Positions 6,039 through 12,921 of a DNA stretch of 12,921 nt are shown here, one piece after another. The position numbers and the translations under genes were made by a program. Below the pieces are notes generated by a model. It saw nothing but the letters and a program-made list of their open reading frames with translations. It made no database searches and was not told where the DNA came from. The first letter of the stretch is position 1. Every line of letters begins with the position of its first letter. This DNA comes from Roseiarcus sp036502965 (GTDB lineage Bacteria; Pseudomonadota; Alphaproteobacteria; Rhizobiales; Beijerinckiaceae), in NCBI GenBank assembly GCA_036502965.1, contig DASXXT010000206.1, positions 1 through 12,921 on the forward strand. Reading direction: 5' to 3'.

Positions 6039-8168
6039 CTACGAGCCTTCGCTCCGCTGTCTCCCGCCTCCGCCGCGCCTCAAGCCGCCGCTCTCGTTCA
6101 CCCAAGCGAGGGTAACCATACCGAGCAGCAGCGCCAAGCCGAAGAACCCCGACGCCAGCGAAGTCGAACGCGCGCCAATCAGTTCGGTCGATCCCGTCCG
6201 CTTGATCCCGATGTAGTCGCCGCCGCCATAGCTCGGAGACGGGTCCAAGCCGACGACCCGCGGCACGGCGATCGCATCCCCCGCGCCTGCCGCGATGCGA
6301 CGCACCGTGCCGCCGGTCGCCTCGGTGACCGTGCGAAGCTTTTCAGTACTCGAGACGACCTCCTGCATTTCGAGCGGATTCTCCTGGCCGACGTTGACCA
6401 GCGCGACATGTTCGCCGTCCTCGGCGCGATAGAGACCGAACCGGTTGACGGTCACATGCGCACGGCTGAGTCCGGGCGCATAGGGCGTCAATTCGAGCTT
6501 AGTCTTCTTGTCGTCTGGCGCGACCAGATACGTGTCCCGCACCGCGCCGCTCACGCTCTGCCGCTCGACCGTCACCTCGCGCCCCTTGGCGTTGGCGCGC
6601 AGAGCCTCCTCTTCCAGATCGGGCTCCTTCATCAGCCAATGCGCGAGACGGCGCAAGAGATCGAGGTAGGGTCCGCCGCCGTCATAGCCGCGCGCCCAAA
6701 GCCACATCTGATCGCTCAACAGCAGGCCCACGCGCCCCTTCTCGACCCGCGATAGCACGAGGAGCGGCTTGTCGTCCGCGCCGCTCATCACCGTGGCACC
6801 GCTCGTTGGCTTCGCGCCGACGAGTCGGAACCACCGGCCCCAGTCCGGCTCGCCATTGTTGGCGTCGACGCCGTTGAGACCCCGGGTCACCGGATGACGC
6901 TGCCCCTCCTCGGACACTCGGGCGCGATACGGGGCCTCGACGTCCTCGCCGCTCGGCTCGGCGGGCGAGATAGCGCCGAGCGGCGAATAATAAAGGCCGT
7001 CGGGGGTGGAGAATTCCGGCCCCTCCGCCATCAACAACGCGCCGCCGTCGCGCACGTAATTGGCGATGTTCTCCAAATAGACGTAAGGCAGGATCGACTG
7101 CTGCGCATAGCGATCGAAGACGATGAGGTCGAAGTCCTTGATCCTGCGGCCGAACAAATCGGCGACCGGAAACGCGATCAGCGACAATTCGTTGATCGGC
7201 GTGCCGTCAGCGCCTTTCTCCGGCGGCCGCAGGATGGTGAAATGCACCAGATCAACATTGGCGTCGGACTTCAACAGATTGCGCCACATCCGCTCGCCGG
7301 GATGCGGCTTGCCGGAGACCAGCAGCACCCTGAGCTTATCGCGCACGCCTTCGATGTTGACCACGGCGCGATTGCCGTCGGCGGTAAGCTCGCCTTCGAT
7401 CGGCGCGACTTCGAGCTCGATCACGTTCGGGCCCGGATGGTCGATCGGCGCCTTCATATCGATCCGTTCCCCGACCTTGGCGTCGATCGTCGCAATCGTC
7501 TCGCCGTCACGCCGCACCGTGAGCTTGGCCGGCTCGCCGTGATCGGCGCTGTCGAGGACGCGGGCTTCGATGACCTGATCCTTGCCAACGATCCCGTAGC
7601 GGGGCGCCTCAACCAGCTCGATGCGCCGCTGCCGCTCGCCCTCGTGGCCAGTGATCAACGCATGCAACGGCGCGTTGAAGCCAAGCGCGGCCGGCGACGA
7701 CGGAATGTCATGCGCGTCGCCGTCGGTGATCATGATCGCGCCGCCGATCCGCTCGGGTGGCGCATCGGAGAGCGCGCCGCGCAAAGCCGCGAAGAGTTTG
7801 GTCCCCTCGGTTTCGGATTCGTCGCGCGAGGTTTCGACGACCCGGAGGTCGACGTCTCCCAGCGCCTTGAGCCGCGCCTCGAGTTCGTCGCGCGTTTTGT
7901 CCGTCTGCTGTTCCCGCCCGCCAATGTCCTGGCTTTCTGAACGATCGACCACCAGGGCGACAATGTCCTTAAGCGGACGTCGGTTCTCCTGGACAAGATT
8001 GGGATCACACAGGGCGAGCAGCAGGAGCGCCATGCTCAGCACGCGCAGCCATGCGCCGCGGACGCCCCACCAGACGAGGGCGACCGAAACCGCGAGCGCC
8101 GCCGCCGCCAGCGCATAGAGCGCAGTCGCGGGAAGAAACGGAGAGAAGGCGATCGACCAGGCGATCAA
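6039..8168 (-). CDS. Membrane protein with VWA-like domain and inactive glutamine-amidotransferase-like domain
   Basis: 709 residues. Two N-terminal membrane helices (about 11-36 and 39-55) are followed by a VWA-like domain with DRSES at 75-79 (the DxSxS metal site) and TDGD at 148-151. A beta-rich stretch (about 185-275) leads to a class I amidotransferase-like fold (about 278-515: LRVLLVSGKPHPGERMWR, DFDLIVFDRYAQQ, YVRDGGALLMAEGPEF), a second beta-rich part, and a last helix at about 670-690 before a basic tail. The nucleophile position holds no cysteine; the only cysteine is Cys54 inside helix 2, so the domain is probably not enzymatic. TTG 8168 overlaps the preceding stop (TTGA) and has AAAGG 8 nt upstream, so it is coupled to the upstream gene. 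It is the last gene of the moxR operon and probably an envelope partner of it. Confidence 0.85.
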   Translation of the reverse strand: MIAWSIAFSPFLPATALYALAAAALAVSVALVWWGVRGAWLRVLSMALLLLALCDPNLVQENRRPLKDIVALVVDRSESQDIGGREQQTDKTRDELEARLKALGDVDLRVVETSRDESETEGTKLFAALRGALSDAPPERIGGAIMITDGDAHDIPSSPAALGFNAPLHALITGHEGERQRRIELVEAPRYGIVGKDQVIEARVLDSADHGEPAKLTVRRDGETIATIDAKVGERIDMKAPIDHPGPNVIELEVAPIEGELTADGNRAVVNIEGVRDKLRVLLVSGKPHPGERMWRNLLKSDANVDLVHFTILRPPEKGADGTPINELSLIAFPVADLFGRRIKDFDLIVFDRYAQQSILPYVYLENIANYVRDGGALLMAEGPEFSTPDGLYYSPLGAISPAEPSGEDVEAPYRARVSEEGQRHPVTRGLNGVDANNGEPDWGRWFRLVGAKPTSGATVMSGADDKPLLVLSRVEKGRVGLLLSDQMWLWARGYDGGGPYLDLLRRLAHWLMKEPDLEEEALRANAKGREVTVERQSVSGAVRDTYLVAPDDKKTKLELTPYAPGLSRAHVTVNRFGLYRAEDGEHVALVNVGQENPLEMQEVVSSTEKLRTVTEATGGTVRRIAAGAGDAIAVPRVVGLDPSPSYGGGDYIGIKRTGSTELIGARSTSLASGFFGLALLLGMVTLAWVNESGGLRRGGGGRQRSEGS

Positions 8169-10948
8169 CGAGTCAGCCTTTCCAGAATGTCCTTCGCGTG
8201 GACCTGGTCGGCCTTGTAATTGCCGGTGAGCGTGTACATGACGAGATTGACGCCGCTGCGCAGAGCGAGCTCGCGCTGCCGCGCCCCGCCGGGAATCAGC
8301 GGATAGAGCGGGCGCCGGTCGGCATCCTCCGCCCAGGCCGCCGCAAGATCGTCCGACGCGATGATGATCGGCGAAACGCTGTCGCCCGCGCGCGCCGGGC
8401 GCTGAACGCGGTCATTCGGGTCGGGTGGCGGGAGCGCCTCGATCCAGGTCTGCCCGATCGCGGTGCGGCCGACGATGCGGTCCAGCAGATAGAAGGTCTT
8501 GGTCAGCACGTGGTCGCGGGGAATCGGCTCAAGCTCCGGTACGTCGACCCCCTCCAGGAGCCTGCGCAGCCAAAGCGCCTCGGCCGTCGGCGATCCGCCT
8601 GGACGCGCGATCAACGCGTCGCGCGTGTCGAAAACCATAGTGCCGCCGTTTTTCATGAATGCAGCAATGTGCGTGCGCGCCTCGGGCTTGGGCTGCTGCA
8701 GCCCAGCCACGATCGGCCAATAGATGAGCGGATAGAAAGCGAGTTCGTCGCGTGCCGGATTGAGCGCGACCGGCTCAGCAAGCTCGGCCGAGGTGCGGGA
8801 AGCGAGCACCCGCGTCAACGCCGTCAATCCGAGTTTTGAGGTTTCGTCGACTGACGCATTGCCGGTCAAGACATAGGCGAGCCGGGTCGACAGGGCCGCA
8901 TCCATGTCGCGATCGGAGATCGGGGCTGACTCGCCGGCTCGGGCCTGGTGTGGGAAAGCGGCGAAGCCAAGCGCGCCGGCGACGGCAAGGGCGGCGAGCG
9001 CACCTTTGCGGCGCGAGGGCGCGCCGCCCATCAGCCAGATCGAAACCAATGCGTCGATCATCAGTCCGACGAGGGCCGCCGGCAAAAGCCACCGGCGAAG
9101 ATCGATCGGCGGCGCGGTCGCAAGCGCGCCCTGATGCACGGCAAGGGGGCCATAGTTGGCGCGGGCCAGCGTCTCACCGGACGCCAAGGCGTTGACGGCC
9201 CGAAACGAGTCCCGCGCTCCGTAAAAGCCCGGCGGGTGAAGCGAATCGCCGACGCCGGAAAAATCATCGCCAATTGGTTCAGCCTGAGCCGGCGGCGGGC
9301 CGAGAACGCCGAAACCGGTCAGCGTACGCATGGGCGGCCGCACCGTTCCATGCTCCCCGACCTTCGCTTTCGGGGTACCCTTTCCCGGCGCGTTGGCTTC
9401 CGCCACGATCCGGCGCAGCATGTCGACGAACAGGCCCGACAACGGCAGATTCGACCAGGTGGTGTCAGCGGTCACGTGGAACAGCACGATGAGGCCCTTC
9501 CCGCGCCTCTCGGCGGTGACGAGCGGCGTCCCGTCGGCGAGACGCGCCCAGGTCTTCTCCGCAAGTCCAGTCTCCGGCTCGGCGAGCACTTGACGCGTCA
9601 CCGTCACTTCGTCCGGCGCGGCGAGGCCAAAGAACGGGCTGCCCGCCACGAATGGGGCGATGTGCCTCGGGTTCTCCCAGGACAATGCACCGCCGAGCAG
9701 GCGTCCGCCGCGGCGAAGAGCCGTGGGAGTCAGAGAGTCGTCGCCGGCCGCGAGGCGGGTGCCGGCGAAGCGCAGCAGCACGCCGCCATTGTCCAGGAAT
9801 TGGGTGATCGCCTCGAGCTCCGGCCCCCGCGCCACGCTCATGTCGGCGAGGACGAGCACCGAGGGCTTTTGCTCGAGGAGGGAGACGATCGGATCAGTCG
9901 AGGAATCGCGCCACTCGCTGATGTCGGCGAACGGCTGCAACGCGCGCTTCAGATAATAGCTGGGCGCGAGCAGTGGCTGCGCGACGTCGGCGCTCGCGCC
10001 CGAAGCGATGGCGACCCGGCGCCGACGCGAGCGCTCGTCGATGAGCCATGTAGCGCCGGCAGAACGTTCGCCGTCGATGACGACTTGTGTGACGTCATTG
10101 CGCAATTCGACCGGCAGATCGAAATGGGCATCAACCACCGATTTGGCGTCGAAGTCGAATGCCGCGCGGCCAACTTCCCGCCCCTGAGCGTCGAGAGCTG
10201 TCACGGCTCCCGTCGCCGGCGCGCGCGCATCCGACCGCGTGAGCCGGGCGGTCAACGCCCCGGCCTCATTGTCAGCGCCGGCGAGCGCGAGCGCACCCCT
10301 GCTGTCAGTTACGACCTCAACCGAATGCGCTATCGACGCGAGCCGGGCCGAAAAGGCACTGGCCCCGCCGAGCTCGACCCCGTCGGCGATCCATAAGATG
10401 TCGGCCTTCGGCTCCCGAGCGAGATAGCGCTCGATCGCCGGCAACGCCGCGGCGCGGTCTGGCGCGTAGGGAACCGGCGCCAGCGAGTGCAATCGACCTT
10501 CGACCTCGGATCTGTCGAGCGGCGCGATGTCCTGTCCGCCTTGCGAGAGGGCGTCGATCGCCACGATTCGACCGGACCGCGCCGCCGCCGCCGCTCGTTC
10601 TCGGGCGAAGTCGATTCGCTTGTCCCAAGCCGGGGCCGAGGCGAATCCGTCGTCGATCAGAACCAGAAGCGGGCCCGATCCGGAGAGCGCCGCGAGGCTG
10701 TTCCACAACGGCTCGGCCATGGCGAGGATGATGAGCGCCCCGATCGCGAGCCGAAGCGCCAGGATTGGCCAGGGCGTGCGCGCCGGCGTCGTCTCGCTCG
10801 GATTGAGCCCGATGAGAAGCCGCAGCGGCGGGAATATCGCTCGACGGGGACTGGGGGGCGTGACGCGCAACAGGAAATAGAGCCCAACGAGGGCGACCAG
10901 CGCGGCCAGAACAGCGGGTGCGGCGAAGGCCAGCGGCAGTCCGAACAT
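8165..10948 (-). CDS. BatA-N / DUF4159 membrane protein with degenerate VWA domain
   Basis: 927 residues. The start (LPLAFAAPAVLAALVAL, then LRVTPPSPRRAIFPPLRLL) is the aerotolerance-regulator BatA N-terminal domain: helix 1 at about 9-28, the cytoplasmic RR.I.FP.LR motif, helix 2 at about 62-80. The following VWA-like domain has IDDGFASA at 98-105 in place of DxSxS and IADG at 187-190, so metal binding is doubtful. An amidotransferase-like segment follows (VLVLADMSVARGPELEAI, FLDNGGVLLRFAG). Helices 3 and 4 (617-640, 648-667) lead into DUF4159 (about 680-925: DELAFYPLIYWPI, FMKNGGTMVFDTRD, NLVMYTLTGNYKADQVH). ATG 10948 has GAGGAG about 10 nt upstream, within the end of the DUF58 gene 3 nt away. 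The protein contains no cysteine. Its function is unknown; it is likely the membrane core of the MoxR/VWA system. Confidence 0.88.
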   Translation of the reverse strand: MFGLPLAFAAPAVLAALVALVGLYFLLRVTPPSPRRAIFPPLRLLIGLNPSETTPARTPWPILALRLAIGALIILAMAEPLWNSLAALSGSGPLLVLIDDGFASAPAWDKRIDFARERAAAAARSGRIVAIDALSQGGQDIAPLDRSEVEGRLHSLAPVPYAPDRAAALPAIERYLAREPKADILWIADGVELGGASAFSARLASIAHSVEVVTDSRGALALAGADNEAGALTARLTRSDARAPATGAVTALDAQGREVGRAAFDFDAKSVVDAHFDLPVELRNDVTQVVIDGERSAGATWLIDERSRRRRVAIASGASADVAQPLLAPSYYLKRALQPFADISEWRDSSTDPIVSLLEQKPSVLVLADMSVARGPELEAITQFLDNGGVLLRFAGTRLAAGDDSLTPTALRRGGRLLGGALSWENPRHIAPFVAGSPFFGLAAPDEVTVTRQVLAEPETGLAEKTWARLADGTPLVTAERRGKGLIVLFHVTADTTWSNLPLSGLFVDMLRRIVAEANAPGKGTPKAKVGEHGTVRPPMRTLTGFGVLGPPPAQAEPIGDDFSGVGDSLHPPGFYGARDSFRAVNALASGETLARANYGPLAVHQGALATAPPIDLRRWLLPAALVGLMIDALVSIWLMGGAPSRRKGALAALAVAGALGFAAFPHQARAGESAPISDRDMDAALSTRLAYVLTGNASVDETSKLGLTALTRVLASRTSAELAEPVALNPARDELAFYPLIYWPIVAGLQQPKPEARTHIAAFMKNGGTMVFDTRDALIARPGGSPTAEALWLRRLLEGVDVPELEPIPRDHVLTKTFYLLDRIVGRTAIGQTWIEALPPPDPNDRVQRPARAGDSVSPIIIASDDLAAAWAEDADRRPLYPLIPGGARQRELALRSGVNLVMYTLTGNYKADQVHAKDILERLTR

Positions 10949-10951
10949 CGC

Positions 10952-11857
10952 TCAGGCGCTCCTCAGCCCCGTGCCGGGTTCAGGCGCGGAAAGGCGCATT
11001 CGCAGCGCGAGCAGCATCTCCGCCGGCGATCCGTCGGTCCGATGGATGCTCATGCCCCAGCCCGAGCGGGCGCATATCCCCCGGATCGTTTCGCGATGGG
11101 CGGCAAGCCGCGTGAGATAGGCGTCGCGCAAGCTTTGCGCCCGCGGCGTGAGTAGCCTTAGGGAGCCGGCGGGGTGGAGAAACTCTGTGTTGCCAGAGAA
11201 CGGATAGGTCTCCTCGATCGGATCAACGATCATCACCAGTTCGCCGATCGCGCCCTCCGCGCTTATGGCCCGGACGGCGCGCGCGACGTCTTCCGGCTCG
11301 GAGAGAAAATCGCCTATCATGAGAACCATCGAACGCGGCGCGGCGGGCAGCGCGGGCGGCAGCGCGGCTTGCGAGGGCCCCCGGAGTCGCTCGTCGGTCG
11401 CAATCGCCTCGGCGAAGCGCTCGACGACGCCTTGTGTCGCCAACGGTCGCGTGAGGCCGAGCAAACCTGCGCGCTCGCCGCCGCGCACGCAAAGATCCGC
11501 GAAAGCGAGCGCCAGCAAAACGGCCCGGTCGATCTTCGACACCGGCGCCAGACTTGATGCGAATTGCATCGAGGCCGAGCGGTCGAACCAGATCCAGACC
11601 GTATGCGCCGCCTCCCATTCGCGCTCGCGCACGAAAGCGCGCTCTTCACGCGCCGAGCGACGCCAGTCGACCCGCGACGAAGGCTCGCCGGAGAGAAAGG
11701 GTCGGAATTGCCAGAAGGTCTCGCCCGATCCCGCCCGCCGCCGGCCATGAACGCCGTGCCGCACCGTCTGCGCCACGCGGCGGGCCGCGATGACCAGGCT
11801 TGGCAGACGGGCCGAGAGAGTCGCGGCGTCGCGACGGATGGAGGCGGGGAGCGTCAT
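10952..11857 (-). CDS. DUF58 domain protein with VWA-type metal site, soluble
   Basis: 301 residues from ATG 11857; the frame also has a TTG at 11899 overlapping moxR, which would add 14 residues that match nothing. Residues 37-85 hold the DUF58 signature (GVHGRRRAGSGETFWQFR..., then EPSSRVDWRRSAREERAFVRE). Residues 88-96 (WIWFDRSAS) give an intact DxSxS metal-ion-dependent adhesion site, and IGDFLSEPEDV (181-191) is the second VWA strand-loop. No membrane helix is visible, unlike many DUF58 proteins, so it is probably cytosolic. DUF58 proteins are the usual partners of MoxR ATPases and are encoded next to them, as here (19 nt after moxR). By family it is expected to bridge the ATPase to its target; direct evidence here is only gene order and motifs. 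Confidence 0.9.
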   Translation of the reverse strand: MTLPASIRRDAATLSARLPSLVIAARRVAQTVRHGVHGRRRAGSGETFWQFRPFLSGEPSSRVDWRRSAREERAFVREREWEAAHTVWIWFDRSASMQFASSLAPVSKIDRAVLLALAFADLCVRGGERAGLLGLTRPLATQGVVERFAEAIATDERLRGPSQAALPPALPAAPRSMVLMIGDFLSEPEDVARAVRAISAEGAIGELVMIVDPIEETYPFSGNTEFLHPAGSLRLLTPRAQSLRDAYLTRLAAHRETIRGICARSGWGMSIHRTDGSPAEMLLALRMRLSAPEPGTGLRSA

Positions 11858-11876
11858 TGCGCGAATAGCCGCCGAA

Positions 11877-12878
11877 TCATTGGATCGTCTTGGCCACAAG
11901 CCGTCCGATCACCGCCGAAATCGTCTCGCCCTCGGCGCGGGCTGCGAAGCTCAGCGCCATGCGGTGCTTGAGCGCCGGCTCGGCCAAGGTGGCAATGTCG
12001 TCGAGCGACGGCGAAAGGCGCCCGTCGACCAACGCGCGGGCGCGAGCGGCCAGCATCAGCGCCTGCGCCGCGCGCGGGCCCGGGCCCCAGCCGATGCCCT
12101 TGGTCAGCTCGGGATCGCCTTCGCCTGGGCGGCCGGCGCGCACCAAGTCGAGTATCGCCTCGACCACGCGCTCGCCGATCGGGGCCCGCCGCACGAGCCG
12201 CTGCGCCGCCATCAGGTCCTCCGCGGTCATCACCGGCTTCGGACGCGCCTCGCGCTCGCCTGTCGTCTCGATCAGAATTCGGCGTTCGGCCGCCCGGTCA
12301 GGGTAGCCGACGTCGATCTGCAGCAGGAAGCGATCGAGCTGCGCCTCGGGAAGCGGATAGGCGCCTTCCTGTTCCAACGGGTTCTGCGTCGCCAGAACAT
12401 GGAATGGCCGCGGCAAATCATACCGCGCCCCCGCGACAGTGACATGATGCTCCTGCATCGCCTGGAGCAGCGCTGACTGCGTACGGGGGCTGGCGCGATT
12501 GATCTCGTCGGCCATCAGCAATTGGGCGAAGATCGGACCTCTGATGAAGCGGAACCCGCGCTTGCCGTCGTGACCTTCCTCCATCACCTCGGAGCCAAGA
12601 ATGTCTGTCGGCATCAGGTCGGGCGTAAACTGCACCCGCAGGGCATCCAGGCCAACGACGATACCCAACGTCTCGACGAGTTTGGTCTTGGCCAGTCCCG
12701 GCACGCCGATCAACAATCCGTGTCCACCTGCTAGCAATGTCGCCAAGGTTAGGTCGACGACGCGCTCCTGACCGAAAATAACGGCGCCAATCTCCGCTCG
12801 CGCGGCGGCGATACGCTCCAGCGCCACGTCGGCGTCGCGGGTCAGCTGGCCTGGATCGGCGATATTGGTCACATTCAT
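11877..12878 (-). CDS. moxR: MoxR-family AAA+ ATPase
   Basis: 333 residues, the normal MoxR length. Walker A is GVPGLAKT at 58-65, Walker B is LLMADEINRA at 120-129, sensor 1 is ATQN at 163-166 and the arginine-finger region is PEAQLDRF at 177-184. The MoxR insert around FTPDLMPTDILG (84-95) and the C-terminal lid helices (GPGPRAAQAL, LKHRMALSF) are also in place, so the enzyme looks fully active. MoxR ATPases act as hexameric chaperones that help mature or assemble envelope or metalloenzyme complexes together with VWA proteins. The three genes downstream supply three such partners. ATG 12878 has AAAGGA about 8 nt upstream. The gene heads a four-gene operon, unless the open frame that runs in from beyond 12921 and ends over the moxR ATG is the tail of an upstream gene. 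Confidence 0.94.
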   Translation of the reverse strand: MNVTNIADPGQLTRDADVALERIAAARAEIGAVIFGQERVVDLTLATLLAGGHGLLIGVPGLAKTKLVETLGIVVGLDALRVQFTPDLMPTDILGSEVMEEGHDGKRGFRFIRGPIFAQLLMADEINRASPRTQSALLQAMQEHHVTVAGARYDLPRPFHVLATQNPLEQEGAYPLPEAQLDRFLLQIDVGYPDRAAERRILIETTGEREARPKPVMTAEDLMAAQRLVRRAPIGERVVEAILDLVRAGRPGEGDPELTKGIGWGPGPRAAQALMLAARARALVDGRLSPSLDDIATLAEPALKHRMALSFAARAEGETISAVIGRLVAKTIQ

Positions 12879-12893
12879 CGGCTCGTCCTTTGC

Positions 12894-12907
12894 GCCATCC
12901 GGATGGC
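12894..12907. promoter_or_regulatory. 14-bp perfect palindrome just upstream of moxR
   Basis: GCCATCCGGATGGC is a perfect palindrome whose near edge lies 15 nt before the moxR ATG, immediately upstream of the AAAGGA ribosome binding site. It could be a repressor site or form a short hairpin in the 5' leader that affects ribosome access. With only 43 bp of upstream sequence in the window the promoter cannot be located, so a chance palindrome is possible. Confidence 0.3.
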
Positions 12908-12921
12908 TTGAGGTTTCGTTT

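Noticed and set aside
8948..10396. A 482-codon plus-strand open frame opposite the DUF4159 gene, and several others (6894-7940, 11790-12476)
   Set aside because: They mirror the GC-rich third-position pattern of the real minus-strand genes, have arginine-rich low-complexity translations and match no family; the opposite strand has clear domains.
1..12921. CRISPR array, phage structural genes, toxin-antitoxin pair, biosynthetic cluster
   Set aside because: No regularly spaced repeats, no recognisable phage proteins, and no small paired ORFs with toxin or antitoxin motifs; the lone glycosyltransferase is broken and isolated.

Overview
The window reads as a GC-rich alphaproteobacterial chromosome, most likely Hyphomicrobiales (Rhizobiales). 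The reasons are the style of the EF-P/EpmA proteins, the four-gene moxR-DUF58-DUF4159-amidotransferase-like operon that is common in that order, and the insertion-sequence types. A narrower placement (for example a Methylocystaceae/Beijerinckiaceae-type genome) would be a guess. No database search was possible; family names rest on motifs and remembered family consensus.

Positions 1-3772 are a decayed accessory zone. In order it holds the tail of an IS630-family transposase, a truncated AraC-type regulator, about 450 bp with no recognisable gene, a 55-bp 3' piece of a tRNA-Lys(CTT) gene that looks like an attachment site, a broken glycosyltransferase (one internal frameshift, C-terminus missing) and a badly eroded IS110-family transposase. 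The glycosyltransferase stretch and the AT-rich bases beside it look less GC-rich by eye than the right half of the window. The tRNA fragment with its 3' end at lower coordinates suggests an integrated element on the higher-coordinate side, now largely eroded.

Positions 3773-5602 are a conserved translation module. On the minus strand is efp (elongation factor P, with the modifiable Lys34), closed by a 9-bp-stem hairpin. Divergent from it is epmA, the lysyl-tRNA-synthetase-like enzyme that puts beta-lysine on EF-P Lys34. The 159-bp space between them holds a perfect 16-bp palindrome. No epmB (lysine 2,3-aminomutase) is present in the window. After epmA a start codon with a very good ribosome binding site overlaps the epmA stop, but its frame closes after 19 codons; plausible coding sequence continues in other frames up to 5935, suggesting a small broken gene.

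Positions 6039-12878 are one tight minus-strand operon: moxR (AAA+ ATPase), a DUF58/VWA protein, a 927-residue BatA-N/DUF4159 membrane protein and a 709-residue VWA/amidotransferase-like membrane protein. The spacings are 15-20 nt, 3 nt and a 4-nt stop/start overlap. The expected picture is a MoxR ATPase working with VWA partners on an envelope substrate, but the substrate is unknown. Sequence details worth following are the loss of the metal-binding motif in the middle VWA protein, the absence of a cysteine nucleophile in the amidotransferase-like domain, and the complete lack of cysteine in the 927-residue protein. This operon is the best candidate in the window for a poorly described system, though the gene set itself is widespread.
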